Part shown: in pieces, positions 1 to 12,553 of the stretch
Numbering within the stretch: position 1 is the first letter of the stretch
Layout of the letters: every line of letters begins with the position of its first letter
Source: Plotosus lineatus
Lineage: Eukaryota > Chordata > Actinopteri > Siluriformes > Plotosidae
Assembly (NCBI GenBank): GCA_024760905.1
Contig: CM045733.1
Coordinates: forward strand, 33,525,001-33,589,000
Length of the DNA stretch: 64,000 nucleotides
Direction of reading: 5' to 3'
Notes under the pieces: model-generated
Databases searched by the model: none
What the model saw: only the letters and a program-made list of their open reading frames with translations
What the model was told of the DNA's origin: nothing
Translations under genes and position numbers: made by a program

Positions 1-372
1 TTGAAATTTTGATAGGGCTCATTACCTCATTAGAGAGCCAGTCGCCGCACATTATGGAGATCGGGCTCGGTGTGTGGGAATCACCTGTCATGATAAATCC
101 ATATTTCATGTCAGACTCCTGGTATTGTCTGTTAATACCTTTTGTTTTTCTTGGAGGTTGTAGGCTCTTCTGTATATCACTGGGCCTTTTCCTAGTTGCA
201 AGGAAACTTTCAGAAGACTTCTGTTTCTTGCTCATTTTGCTTGTGGGTAACATTTTAGTGCTCAAATGACTGAGATGACCGAGAGAATCTGGTCATTTTT
301 CAAAATAAAAGATTTTTCAAAAATAAAAGATAGTTCAGACTCTGATAATTAAAAAAAGGAAATAACTATTTC
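1..372. other. no feature recognised
   Basis: AT-rich sequence; an open frame at 9-269 has no similarity that I recognise. Confidence 0.5.
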
Positions 373-441
373 TTGTGTGGCCCAGTACCGATTGATCCAT
401 TGACCGGTACCGGTCCGCAACGCGGGGGTTGAGGACCACTG
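373..441 (-). mobile_element. terminal piece of a hAT-like DNA transposon
   Basis: On the minus strand it begins CAGTGGTCCTCAACCCC followed by GGACCGGTACCGGTCAATGG, a terminus and subterminal pattern typical of hAT elements of the kind that start CAGGGGTCCCCAACCC. Only one end is recognised; the interior to the left is AT-rich and unassigned. Confidence 0.55.
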
Positions 442-1170
442 CCCGAGAGTGTGCGGAGTTGATCAAGAGTGTTATGGCCAGGACGAAAAGGACATTGTTC
501 CTCCTGAATCCAAAGTTCAACCATCAGTCAGATCCCTTCTCCAATACTCTTGAGTAAACTTTCCCGGGTGGGCTGACGACTGTGATTCCATGATAATTGG
601 AACACACTCTACCACCCTGGTTTGCCAATCCAGAGGTAGTTCCGCTTATGACCACGCGATGTCACAGTGACGTGTCAACCAAGGCGGTCCTACAACATTC
701 AGAGCCCTGATATATTCATTGTAGATCTCATCCACCCCAGGAACCCGACCACCAAGGAGGTTTTTGACCACAGCTCCAGTCGTGAGTGGACCCTCCCCTG
801 CACACCTGCCAGGTTCTTCCTCCTCCACGGAGGGCATGTTGGTGGGATTGAGGGGGTCCTTAAAGTATTCCTTCTCCCTCCTGACAACAGCCCCAGGTGA
901 GCAGCTCCCTCCTTCCACCGTAAACAGTATTTTCAGAGAACTCCTTCCCCCTGCTGAGGTGTAGGATGGTGGTCCAGAACCTTTTTGAGGCCAACTGATG
1001 GTCGCTTTCCAGGCACTCACCGAACTCCTCCCACACCCAAAATTTTGCATCTGCGACAGCTTGGACTGTAGCACTTTTGGCCTGCCGGTACTTGTCTGCT
1101 GCCTTGGGAGTCCCAAAAACCAATAAGACCCAATAGACTATCCTTTTTAGCTGGATGGCCACCCTCACCT
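442..1170 (-). mobile_element. non-LTR retrotransposon fragment (endonuclease-RT linker and start of RT)
   Basis: The minus-strand translation, with shifts, gives WEEFGECLESDHQLASKRFW, then LLGGRVPGVDEIYNEY, WLTRHCDIAWS, LDWQTRVVECVP and IQEEQCPFRPGHNTLDQLRT. This order is that of the linker and first RT blocks of a fish LINE different from the RTE. Frameshifts and stops break it. It ends where a hAT-like terminus abuts it at 441. The clade was not determined. Confidence 0.75.
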
Positions 1171-1255
1171 GCCTATGTCATGGTTAAAATTTGCAAAAGA
1201 AAGACCCTATGAATTTTACATTTTATAAATTTAAACTCGTTTTAATTTACATTTT

Positions 1256-1594
1256 GGGGCAGTGATGGTCTAGTGGTATAGGGCGCTGGATCACTGATCC
1301 TAAGGTTGGAAGGTTCGAGTCCCACTCTCCACAAGGTTGTCACCGTTCCCCCCAGTGCAGCTAACGGGGTTATCAAAGGCAGCCCATGCCTTTCACTGTC
1401 TATGGTGAGAGAGATGTAAAAGAACCATTGCTGACTTTCGTAAAGAGTAGGGTGCAAAGCCGTCAGCGTGTTTCTTTACTTTGCTAAAAGGGTTGTGTTA
1501 GGAAGGGCATCTGACCTAAAAACCTATGCGAAATCAAACATGCGAATCATTCGCTGTGGCGACCCCTGATAAAGTGAAAAGGCTGAAAGGAAAT
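1256..1594 (+). mobile_element. SINE family A (tRNA-like head, RTE-like body and tail)
   Basis: The head is CAGTGATGGTCTAGTGGTAT with box-B-like GGTTCGAGTCC, the body has GGAAGGGCATCTGACC, and the tail is ATTCGCTGTGGCGACCCCTG then AAAGTGAAAAGGCTGAAAGG, the RTE 3' end. No target duplication is clear. Confidence 0.85.
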
Positions 1595-1627
1595 CTCTCA
1601 ATCTATATCTATGACCCTACACTGGCC

Positions 1628-1735
1628 TGGCGAGCTCTCCTGGGTGTACCCAACCCCTGCCCGGAATAGACTGCGGTGGGCGACAGCCTCACCGTGACCC
1701 TAGTTATGATTAAGCAGCTTAGAAAATGAATGAAT
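1628..1735 (+). mobile_element. SINE family B, 3' part
   Basis: GGCCTGGCGAGCTCTCCTGG, then ATTAAGCAGCTTAGAAAATG and AATGAATG. Adjoins the family A copy at 1256-1594. Confidence 0.75.
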
Positions 1736-2409
1736 GTTTAAACTATTCTTAAACAGTGAAAAGGATTTAAAGGAACACTAACACAGTTTTTATGTTCACC
1801 TTGTCTGACATGATTTAAAAAAAACTGCAAAAAAAAATAAAATAAAAAAGTACCATAAGAATAAAATAACATAAAAATAAAAAACAGAAATGTTGTTTTA
1901 TTGTGCTTTATTTTTACATATGTTCTTGTGTAGTATACAAATCGTTATGGGTGGATGTCACTGAAATGAACAGTTCCTGAGACAGAACATCCACATCATC
2001 TACAGCGATAACTGTTTTTTTTTGTTTTGTTTTTTTGTATGTGTCAGACTTCAAGTCTGATTTCAAGCTAGTGAGCAGTATTGCTTTTGCACCGACTTCA
2101 TAGCTCTGTCCGTATAGATTTGAGCACATGCTTCCTGCATCCGCACAACTTTTTTTCTGGGTTTACTTGGTTTTCCATTCTCCAAAATACAGAATGTGGA
2201 TTGGTTAAGAAAGCTGTGCTCCAGTTGAGAATGACTTTCGGGCTCAGTGCTTCTAGGTTAGTCTTCATATTCAAGCCTACTCGTACCAGGATAAAGCGCT
2301 TAATGAAAAAATGTTTTTGATTTACTATTTTAATCCCGTAAGGGAAATTATTTCCTCTGCATTTAGCCCATCCAATGTTAGCACACACACACACGCGCAC
2401 ACACACACA

Positions 2410-2600
2410 CACACTGGGAGCAGTGGGCTGCTACACACACCCAGAGAGAAGTAGGGGGTTAGGGGACTTTCTCATGGGCACTTCAGCCATTTTGTGGAGG
2501 AAAGGAAGGTGCTACTCACTGTTACACAACCAGAATTGAACCAGCGACCTCTCGGTCCCAAAGTTGCTTCTCTAACCATTAGACTACAGCCGCCACTAAA
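2410..2600 (-). mobile_element. SINE family C (tRNA-derived)
   Basis: The minus-strand head is AATGGTTAGAGAAGCAACTT with box-B-like GGTTCAATTCTGG. The body on plus has CTTTCTCATGGGCACTTCAG and ends at a CA repeat (2384-2415). Related to 59224-59447. Confidence 0.7.
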
Positions 2601-3644
2601 TGAATGAATGTTTCCAAACCGCCTTCAGAGCAGCAAAGGAAAATGGAGTAAACTTGGGCTTGGGGCCTCATTGTGGCTTCATGGTCATTTCTTCTAGAGC
2701 ACAGTGTGCCCATTGAGTCTGTCTGGGGACATTTTGCCCTCTGTGGCATGATGCGAGCTGGCGAACGAGGCCTGCATTCAGGCACAGAGGCTCCAAAGAG
2801 AAGCACTGCAAGGCTGGCAGGGAGTTGCATTCTCTGTAGCACTGTCTGTACGCCTCATTGGTCTCTGCTGGTGGTGCAGCAAATGAGGGTCGTTAAATTG
2901 GCAACCAGGGAGCTCATCGACAGATGTCTGGGACATACAGACATCTGGTGTACTAACTTCAAAAACCTTGGAATGCAATCTGAAATACTTCTGGAAAATT
3001 TCATTGGTTGTGATGTTTTTTTTTTTCTTCCTGTCTTATAAAGAAAGCCTCAAAAGGTTTAAAAATGTTAATTTTGAATTTCAGATCACGTGAAGAATTC
3101 CTAGTACCACACATGTATGTCTGGGACGCAAGGGAACCTTGTAAAAAAGAAAAAAACATGACAGCACTAACAGTGCTGACTCAGCCAATCAGATGCTTTC
3201 CTTCAGCAGGTAATGGATTCGATTGGAAATCCTTGCTGTCAGGCAGAGGAGAAAGAACTCCTGCAATTTACTGGTAAGCTCCTCCTGTTCTGCGTGCAGA
3301 ATGATTGAGGAGTGATGAGTGTGCAAAAAAGAGCTATTGTAGCACCCTTCCATTTAGACAGGCAGTGGGCGGTGTACTTCTTCCAGTCAGGGCGCATTGT
3401 TTTTCCTTCCTGGGTGATTGCTCTGTGTGTGTGTCTGTGTGTAAGGGGTCTGCTCATGTCCACATTCCTACATGTTTGCTTTTAATTAAATGCGGGAGGA
3501 GCCCTGGACCCAGCGCTGACTGCTGCCTCCTCCTCCTCTCTCACAAATGAAACATAACACAGGGTCACTTGCGCATAGTTCCTGTCTGATATTTTGGTGT
3601 ATGTTGATACAGAAATTAGGTTCCATGTTTATTTACTTGCTGAC

Positions 3645-3885
3645 ATGATGGCGCAGTCGGAGGGTAGCTTGTCTGCCTCACAGCAAGAACATCCTTTGTT
3701 TGAGTCTTTGGCTCGGTGATGGCGGGTTTGTGGAGCCTGCATGTTCTTCTAATGCTTGCGTAGGTTTCCTATGGGTATTCCGGTTTTGTCCTGTCGTCCA
3801 AAGTCATGCACAATAAGCCTAGTTTCTGCCCCTAGGTGGGAGTGTGTGTTGGCCCTGTGTTGGTCTGTTCATGCTGAACAGAGTT
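3645..3885 (+). mobile_element. SINE family B, 5' part, diverged
   Basis: Head ATGATGGCGCAGTCGGAGGG, CTGCCTCACAGCAAGAAC, and middle TATTCCGGTTTTGTCC and AAGTCATGCAC; the tail is lost. Confidence 0.65.
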
Positions 3886-4427
3886 GAGTTGAGAGAGGCC
3901 TATAATTTAATAGTTTTATTATAATTATTCTCTTTTAAAATGTAATTAAGGCTGTGGTGGTTGAGCAAACCCTTCAGAATAATGGTCCGGTTCTGTAGGA
4001 TACTTAAAAACACTTTATTATTAGGCATCGAGGTTCTTTCTGTGCTTCTGTTTTTTTTTTCCCACTCTCAACCATATTCTCAGAAGGACTTTGAAATCCT
4101 CATCAAATTTTGCATCTAAACAAGAATGTACTCCTGTGCGTTATGTCCAGATGGCCATAAGTTTTCAGAAAGCTATTTTAAAATTTTGTGGATTTATTAG
4201 CATTGTTGTCTATAAGCTCTTCATAAAGCACTTAAACCATACCTTGTATTGTTGGACTATGGATAGAGGTGACGCACAGCCTACACTCTCTCTGTTTCAT
4301 ATGCTCAACTTCAGTGCAGCAACTCGCACTCTTTCAGTACTTAAATGATTTGAAATCTGTGCTTTACAAGAAACAACAACCATAATAATAATAATAGTAA
4401 CAATAGGGCAGCACTGTGTTTCGATTG

Positions 4428-4786
4428 CTAGGTGGCATGGTGGCGCCGTCGTTAGTAAGTCCAACTCAGAGCAAGAAGGCCTGGGTTCAATTCCCTGCTT
4501 GAGTGTTTTTGTGTTTTTGGTGTTTTGCATGTTTTCCATGTGCTTGCATGGGTTTCCCCAGGTACTCCGGTTTCCTCCCACAGCCAGAAAACTATGTTCA
4601 ATATGTTTCAAAATGGCTGTTCCAAATGGCCCCTTGGTGTGAGTGTGAATGGTTGTGTGAATATTGGCCCTGCAGTGGCCTGGCAAGCTGTCCAGGGTGT
4701 AACTGCTCTCACCCAGAGTCAGCTTAGATAGGTGCCAGGCTCAGCACGATTCTAGAGTTAAGAAGCTTAGAAAATGAATGAATGAT
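4428..4786 (+). mobile_element. SINE family B, full length
   Basis: tRNA-like head (GGTGGCATGGTGGCGCCGTC, GGGTTCAATTCCC), middle CATGGGTTTCCCCAGGTACT, then GGCCTGGCAAGCTGTCCAGG and the tail ending in CTTAGAAAATGAATGAATG. It lies against the family 1 Tigger-like element. Confidence 0.85.
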
Positions 4787-4799
4787 TATAATAATAATA

Positions 4800-4961
4800 C
4801 AGACGCTCCCCGACTTACGTTCATCCATTTTATGTTTTTTGGTTTTTTTTTCCAAAAAAAAAAGTCACATTTTGAGCTTAGACGTGCCTACGTAATACGC
4901 TGACGTCATGACGCTGCATTCATTGTTTACAAACTACAGACTGAGTGTGTGTGTGTGTGTA

Positions 4962-5024
<63 letters not shown>

Positions 5025-5771
5025 ACCCTTGTGTTAAGATGTCATCTTTGTGTTTACACTGTTTTACGGACTTTTGTAACCCTAAGCAAATATAGTTGGT
5101 CAGAAGTGTAAGCCTACTAGCATGGGTGCAAGTCTCATACACAGAGATGAATTAACTATCTGCTCAGATCGGCACAATCTTTATATTTATTATCTTTTAG
5201 CAGAATCCTAAGAGTGTATACTTATTTTTATATTAATATTCATTAGGATTTGTACTTGTTCTTTGTATGCATCTCTTGAATAAAGTTTACTTACTTACAC
5301 AAAAGAAAGAGCTCTCGGCTTTGCTGGGAGACTGCAACAGTGCAGGCTGTGTTCTAAACGAGTTCAATGGCACCCTTGTGCACTTGAAAGACCGGATGTC
5401 CGTATAACCCACAGCAAAGAACACTACTTTTGCAAGTACACTACTTTCGGTATTGAGTGCTTCACATATTGTAAGTGTTGATTGACTGTTTTAAGCTTCA
5501 TGTAAAGTGACTCGGTATAAATAAGTGACTTATTTGAAATTAATGTTGATATTATTTGATATATTTGATATTATTTTACAATGTTATGTTTATAACAATT
5601 GATTTAGGGGTGTTTTATGAGATACTGTAATGGCATTTATGGATGTATAGTACAGTATGAGTGTCATACGTCACACGTGATACGTCATACGTCACTGTAA
5701 CAACTTACGTTCACTTTCAACTTACTTCGACCGTCCGGAACCAATTAAAAACGTAAGTCGGGGAGCGTTTG
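4800..5771 (+). mobile_element. Tigger/pogo-like non-autonomous element, family 1
   Basis: 972 bp flanked by TA. The left terminus is cagacgctccccgacttacg and the right, read inward, is caaacgctccccgacttacg. Inside are a GT repeat (4945-4970) and an AT repeat (4971-5020) and no transposase frame. TA target sites and CAG ends fit the Tc1/pogo superfamily. The second copy at 48830-50282 is in the opposite orientation. Confidence 0.8.
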
Positions 5772-5841
5772 TAAACCTAGGGTGCCTTCTGCATTGTAAA
5801 TCTAATTTCTGTATAAAGTACACACGCTATACTTGAGACTA

Positions 5842-6178
5842 TCCAACCATCCATTTTCTGAACCGCTTAATCCTAATTAGGGTGCCCATCTCAGCTGACT
5901 CTGTGCAAGGGTAGAGTACACCCTGGACAGCTTGCCAAGCCATCGCAGGGCCAACACTCAGACAACCATTCATACTAACTCTTGCGGGTGATTTGGAGCA
6001 GCCGATTAACTTACTGTACATGTTTTTGGACTGTGGGAGGAAACCAGAGTACCTGGAGGAAACCCATGCAAACACAGGGAGAACATGCTCCACACAAAAA
6101 TGCTCAAGCCTTGAACTGAACTGAGGACACTCTTGCTGTGAGGCAGATGCGCTAACCACTACGCCATCGTGCCGCCTT
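5842..6178 (-). mobile_element. SINE family B, full length
   Basis: Minus-strand copy; the plus strand starts CCATTTTCTGAACCGCTTAA and ends with the reversed head CTAACCACTACGCCATCGTG. Confidence 0.85.
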
Positions 6179-6574
6179 ATATTTGAGACTTGCATTCTTT
6201 AAAACAAAAATCAAGGTGGAAGTGGCAGAGATGAAGATGCTTTGATTTCCCTGGGAATGACAAGAATGGAGGGAGGTATTAACTGGGAAACAGGTACATT
6301 ATAATCCGTCATGATTTAATGGGTACGGGCTCGGATTAAATAAGATTATTCTTCCCACTCCGTTTCAAATATGCTTCCGTTAACAATGTAATTTGCTTCA
6401 AACATTTTAGTGTTCATTCATCATTATCCTTAATAAATTACCATCATTGCTTTCATTATTCTCACTGTTGTTGTTGTTATTATTATTATTATTATTATTA
6501 TGAGTAGTTTCTTTTCTTTGGTCATTTTAATTATCTAAAGTGATTTTTTTGTCATTGTTTAAATATATGAATTA

Positions 6575-7232
6575 CAGTGGTACCTCACCTTATGAAAGAC
6601 CCAACAAACGAAAAATCCAGTTACGAAACGCATTTACCTAAAATTTCAGTCTCTGGATACGAAACAAATTCACGTTACGAAAAACGCCATTCCAAAAATT
6701 CAAACAATGCACGAATTGATCTCCCATTCGCTATCTCCCAACATCCCGCCACGCTGGCCTCCCATTGGCTATTATGGAGTTGCATCTCCATAATACCCAT
6801 GACGCATGAGTTACTGTTGTTTCGTGAGTTTTTCGAGTGTGCTCATTGTAACTTTCTTTTTTGGCTCAGGCTTTTAACCTTACATAAACATTTGTAAGAT
6901 TATAACTCTGCTAAGAAGACATGGTCAACACACACACACACACACACGATTCCCGGTGCGAGTGAAAAGAAGAAGCGGGCTTGTGGCATGCAGTTGAGTG
7001 ATATCAAAAAGGAATATGGCCAAACTCGTCTACCATCGGTATGATATTGAAGCAGAAGGAGGCCTTAAAAGGTATACTTTTATCATTTTTAAAGGGTTAA
7101 GGGGGTAGTATTGGGGGCCTTGGAACAAATCAGGCCTTTGACATGTAAAATGCGGCTCAACTTACAAAAAAAAAATCAGGTTACCAAATCACTTCTTGGA
7201 ACGGATTAATTTCGTAAGGTGAGGTACCAGTG
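6575..7232 (+). mobile_element. Tigger/pogo-like non-autonomous element, family 2
   Basis: Flanked by TA, with the left end CAGTGGTACCTCACCTTAYG and a matching inverted right end (one mismatch in the outer bases). The interior includes GCCTCCCATTGGCTATTATG and an AC repeat near 6930-6948, but no usable transposase. Confidence 0.8.
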
Positions 7233-7448
7233 TATAGGTTCTATAATAACTGTTCACTGACTACTATTTACACAGATTTGAAATGCATTCATTCAAAAAG
7301 TCCTTACACAAAATGTGACACATTACTTTGTTTCATTTATTATTGTTTATTGTTGATTATTGCTCATTGTTGTTTTGAATTGTAGAAATGTTACATTGCA
7401 GTATTATTGAAGGCACCTTTGCTCTTCAGTATTTCATTACAAGTGCCT

Positions 7449-8619
7449 TTTTGTGAACAACAGTTTTGGTTTCATGCCCAGAAAGAGCACCACAGATGCA
7501 GTGTTTGCCTTGAGGATGTTAATGGAGAAGTACAGAGAAGGTCAGACGGAGCTGCATTGTGCCTTTGTGGATCTGGAGAAAGCATATGACAGGGTGCCGA
7601 GAGAAGAACTGTGGTATTGCATGAGGAAGTCTGGAGTGGCAGAGAAGTATGTTAGAGTGGTGCAGGACATGTATGAGAGATGTAAGACAGTGGTGAGGTG
7701 TGCTGTCGGTGTGACAGAAGAGTTCAAGGTGGAGGTGGGACTGCATCAAGGGTCAGCTCTCAGCCCCTTCTTGTTCGCTATGGTGATGGACAGGCTGACA
7801 GACGAGGTTAGACAAGATTCCCCATGGACTATGATGTCTGCAGATGACATTGTAATCTGTAGTGAGAGCAGAGAACAAGTGCAGGAAAATCTAGAGAGGT
7901 GGAGGTATGCCCTGGAAAGGAGGGGAATGAAGATTAGCCTCAGTAAGACAGAGTACATGTGCATGAATGCCAAGGACCAAGAGGAACGGTGAGATTACAG
8001 GGAGCAGAGATAAGAAAGGTGGAGGATTTTAAGTACTTAGGCTCAACACTCCAGAGCAACGGCGAGTGTGGAAAAGAGGTCAGAAGCGTGTGCAGGCAGG
8101 TTGGAATGGTTGGAGAAAAGTGTCTGGTGTGATGTGTGATAGGAGGGTATCGGCAAAAATGAAAGGAAAAGTGTACAAAAGCGGTGTTGAGGCCAACGAT
8201 GCTGTATGGGTTAGAAACAGTGGCCCTGGGGAAAAGACAGGAGGCAGAGTTGGAGGTAGCAGAGATGAAAATGTTGAGGTTCTCTTTGGGAGTAACGAGG
8301 ATGGATAGGATTAGGAATGAGTGCGTCAGAGGGACAGCACATGTAAGACGTTTTGGAGACAAAGTCAGAGAGGCTAGATTGAGATGGTTTGGACATGTAC
8401 AGAGGAGGGATAGTGAGTATATTGGTAATAGGATGCTGAGGCTGGAACTACCAGGCAAAAGGCCTAGAGGAAGACCAAAGAGACGATTCATGGATGTGGT
8501 AAAGGAGGACATGAAGGTCGTTGGTGTAAGAGAAGAAGATGCAAAGGATAGGGTGAGATGGAGGCAGATGATTCGCTGTGGCGACCCCTGAAGGGAAAAG
8601 CCGAAAGGAAAAGAAGAAG
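7449..8619 (+). mobile_element. 5'-truncated RTE LINE (copy A) with perfect target-site duplication
   Basis: 1171 bp of the same RTE as copy D, beginning inside the RT domain ([12 protein letters not shown]) and ending in the normal (AAG)n tail. It is flanked by an 18-bp direct repeat, atttcattacaagtgcct, at 7431-7448 and 8620-8637, the classic product of target-primed reverse transcription. The RT frame is open from 7453 to 7992 and then shifts. The catalytic box reads SADD instead of FADD, a substitution expected to inactivate the enzyme even without truncation. Confidence 0.92.
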
Positions 8620-8697
8620 ATTTCATTACAAGTGCCTCAGGAAAAAAAAAATTGTTCCATCAGAGTGTTTTTAAGTAAAAGAGCAGAAAGAATCATA

Positions 8698-8828
8698 CAT
8701 TCATTCATTCATTTTCTGAACCGCTAAATCCTAATTAGGGTCATGGGGAGACTGGTGCCCATCTCAGGCAACTGTGGGCGAGGGCAGGGTACACCCTGGG
8801 CAGCTCGCCAGGACATTGCAAGGTGCAA
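8698..8828 (-). mobile_element. SINE family B, 3' half
   Basis: ATTCATTCATTCATTTTCTG then CTAATTAGGGTCATGGGG and CAGCTCGCCAGGACATTGC. Confidence 0.8.
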
Positions 8829-11800
8829 CAGAAGCATACTTGTAAATTGGAATTATTATAAAGTCTTCAAAAGGATTGTTGATGTTAGTGTTAATAGCCA
8901 CGACTCTGTTCACACCTGCTTTTAAAATCAGACATGTGTAGGTAACTAAATTCTCAACGTGTGTTGTGATTAGATTTAGTAGCTCATTTGTGCCTGAGGA
9001 AGAGGTGTCATACCCTGCTGTCACATCAGTCTTCTTCATTAGCTGTCAGACAGAAATGCTGACATTTTAAACATTTTTAAATGCATTGTCTGATAATGAC
9101 ACCTAAACAAACAGCACAGCTACAGCACATCTGAATAATACAAGATTGGATTAATATCCATTAACTAGTGTTTAACTAAATGCCTCTGGCCTGTTTTGTT
9201 CACTATTTGCTAAATATCTGAAGTAAAATTAAATGGTACCTTTGAAGTGTTACTCGCTATTTAAAATGATCATGTGTAAGATTAGCGGTTCCTTCTGGCA
9301 GCATCAGTCTATGCTCGTTTTCAAACTGCATGCAAATGTTATGACTCAAAGCATTCTCAGAGACATGTTGCCTTTCTAATTCTCTGTTCCAGTCTGGTAG
9401 TGATCAGAAGTCATTGGATAAGCTGGGCTATGTCACTGACCTGTGTAGCATAACACATTTTCTTCCAGGATGACCAATAGCGGTACTCTTTAAAGGTAAC
9501 CTGTGTGGGATTTTGAGGGCTCTATTAACAGGGATGAACAATATTATTCAGAAGTATGTTTTCTTTAGTATATAAAATCACCTTTAAGACACTGGTGTTA
9601 TGGAAAGGAGTACTGAAATCCAGGAAGAGAGAATAGGTGGTGATCTGTGAACAACAGGATGGTGTCTTGCCATGGAATGCCATATTTGGTATGAGAATGT
9701 GCATAGAGAAGTACGGGGAAGGTCAGGAGTTACACTGTCTGTTTGTGGACTTGGAGAAAACGTACAACATTGTGCAAAGAAAGGAGTTGTGGCATTGTAT
9801 GAGAAAGTCAGCCGTGGCAGAGAAGCATGTAAGGGTGGTAAAGGATGTGTATTAAGAACGTCTGACAGTAGTGAGATGTGCGATAGAAATGACAGACTGG
9901 TTTGATGTGGAGGGGGCATGCATCAATGATCGGCCCTGAGCCCTCTCTTTTTTTTCAATGGTCATAGGCACGCTGACTGGCAAGGTTAGAAAAGAGTCTC
10001 TATGAAGTCAGACTATGACGTATACAGATGAACTTGTGGTGGAGAAGAGTCTGCAGAGGTGGAGAGATACACTCTAAAGAAGAGGCGTGAAAGTCAGCAG
10101 AAGTAAGATAGAGTGCATGTGCATAAACGAGAGGAAGGGGTTGGAAGGGGGTGTGCAGCTGCAAAGATGAGAAGAGATGAAGGTAGAGGTATTTAAATAC
10201 TTGGGGTCAACTCTCCAAGGTAAAGTGTTTGAGAGAGGTGAAGCAAAGAGTACAGACCAAGTGGAATAGTTGAAGAGTCGTTGGAGTGGTTTGTGATAGA
10301 AACCAACCTGCAAGAGTAAAGGGAAAGATTTATAAGACAGTTATAAGTCCAGATATGCTGTATGGTCAGAGTCAGTGGCACTGACTGACAAGCTGGAAAT
10401 GGTGGAGATGAATATGCTGTGATTTCTCTGGGTGTTACAAGAATGAACAGAATTAGAATCTGATATGTACAACACAGGGCAGAGAGTTTGGAGATAAATT
10501 GCAAGAGGCCAGATTGAGCTGGTTTGGGCATGTACAGAGGATCAAGTAAGGGTATATTGGTAGAAGAACCCTGAGGATGCAACGTCACAGTCACTTGGAG
10601 CAAGATTTTTTTTATACCATTTTTGCACTTTAAATTAGAAAAATAAACCATTAAAATTTCATTTCGATTTTTTTTTTTTTTTTTTTTTTTTTTGTATTTT
10701 CACATTGTGTATACTAAAACTTTCAATACACATAAATACTCTCTGTTACAGAGTTTGGTTTAATTATGTTTTCATGTAGCATATGGTGACACCTCGCAAG
10801 ATGAGTTTAATTCATTTGCAGGACCCAGGTCGTATTGCAAGACTAATTTATCTCTAGGAAATAATTAAAAACCCATTTGGTTTACTAATAAAGAGTAAAC
10901 TATGTTTAACACGAGTAAGCACAAACAAAAATGTATTAAAATGCATAAGAAGGAAAAATAAGCCTGCACTTTACCTTGAAGATGCAATGAGTCTGGCAGA
11001 AGTGATATGAGGAGAAGAAGAAGAAGAAGGCAAAGAAGGGGGTTAGGATAGGAAGGAGCATCGCCTTCCATGAGAATGTCCAGTCTATCAAGCGGGGGCG
11101 CACTTGTGGCATCACTAGCATCTGGTAGCATGGCATATGGATAATCTCTTTCTTCAATTCAACAGTTATTTTATCTTTGCATTTCTTTTCAGTACTGTCC
11201 ATTCCAATATCCCTTTTAGTCACCAAGGTAACAGTTTCTGATGTAGTAGTTATCACCAGGAAGGACAAAGTTCACGATAAACTTGTAAGAGATGCTTACT
11301 CAAGGATAAACAGATGTTGTTTGACTCAGCTAGCATTTCGTGGTCACTGAGACGATGACGCAATACTGCGTGATCAAGTGAATTCTTCAAAGTCATTCTT
11401 TGTTTTGCTTACTCGTGCGTGGGGCGTCCTTATGTTATGGGATATTCCTCATCTTTCAGTACAGAAAATACTCATAAGGGTCCCTCATTAAACGAGTTCC
11501 CCGTATAAAGGGACACTCACCTTGCTAAAACTCGAAATGACTGGAGCTTTCCTGTCCTGCCTCTGTCGTAGCTTAATGTATGTAAAAATAAATCATACAA
11601 ATCTTGATTTAGTTTGCTATTTATTTTCGTATGTGGAATATACTAAAGCAATTATTCACCTTAGGCCCCGTGTATGATATGATATCTCAGGGATTATTCA
11701 GTGACATCCATCTTGCCTTCAGAGGGTAATTGTTAATTATTCAGGACAGAAAGAGTGATGGGGGACTGTAAGTAATAATGCATAATTAATGTAGTGTACT

Positions 11801-12106
11801 GGGAAATCACTGTACAGTTTAATACATGCCTACTGGAGGAGGGTGGAGGAGGGGAAGGGAGGGTTATCGAGTTGTTCAATCACCTGAATCCTACACAGTG
11901 AACCTTTATGAAAAATAACAAGAACACCCTAACAGGATTTATCTTTCCAATTGAGCACAGATTTGAAATAAACAAGCCTTCTCAGGGTTTAATTGGATAT
12001 TATTTAAGTAAATAAGACTTGAGCCACGTGAGTAGTGATTAATTAACATCTCACACACACTCAAATCTAGAATGTGAAGAGAGATTGAGTTTTAAAACAC
12101 TGTGTA
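8829..12106. other. mostly unassigned sequence around RTE copy B
   Basis: 8829-9639 and 10601-12106 have no coding or repeat signal except a T run at 10668-10694. 11690-12060 is rich in TAAT/TTAATTA motifs and looks single-copy. 12107 starts CAGGGATGAGAG, possibly a transposon terminus belonging to the broken ORF at 12554. Confidence 0.45.
9640..10600 (+). mobile_element. old degenerate RTE LINE copy (copy B)
   Basis: Starts GTGAACAACAGGATGGTG and follows the same path as copy A (LHCLFVDLEKTYNIVQRKEL, then RKSAVAEKHVRVVKDVY), but with many substitutions, indels and stops. It loses similarity near 10600, before the normal 3' tail. It is much older than copies A and D. Confidence 0.8.
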
Positions 12107-12553
12107 CAGGGATGAGAGTTTCCTGCTTTTTTGTCGGAATTCCGCTTTTTTCAGTCAAAATGGACCTTTTTTATATTGTTGCAAATCTGTTGAGAAAATT
12201 TTAGACGGGGAGGATAGGGTCTGGTATTATTTCTGGGCAGCCAGACTGACTCGCCACCAGCTGACTCAGGACTCGCGTCATGTTTATAATTCACAGATTT
12301 GTAGACAGCCATTTTGAATATCGTACTTTCTTGTAAGACATTAGTTTGCTGTTAGTTTGTATTTGGCGTATAAGCAACGTCTCGTGTTGTGATTGGCCCC
12401 TGTATCGAGATTTGCTGAATGACAACCAATCCGTATTCACCTTCTTAAACCACCTTCCCGTGCTACATGATTGGCTCTTTGCACGTGTGGAAATGTAGAA
12501 AGAAAAAAAGTTACTGCAACAATACTCGTGTATGTAGTTTTGCATCAATCAAA

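Larger units (their letters stand above)
1736..4427. other. intergenic or intronic sequence with few elements
   Basis: Apart from the SINE pieces at 2410-2600 and 3645-3885 and a CA repeat at 2384-2415, nothing is recognised. 2601-3644 is less AT-rich than its surroundings and carries overlapping short frames on both strands, none protein-like. Confidence 0.5.

Noticed and set aside
1261..1320. tRNA-like sequences with box A and box B motifs (also at 36528, 40421, 44331 and other SINE heads)
   Set aside because: They are SINE heads joined to SINE bodies and tails, without a complete cloverleaf, so I do not call tRNA genes.
7940..8626. 228-residue minus-strand open frame
   Set aside because: It is the antisense of RTE copy A; the plus-strand frame carries the RT motifs.
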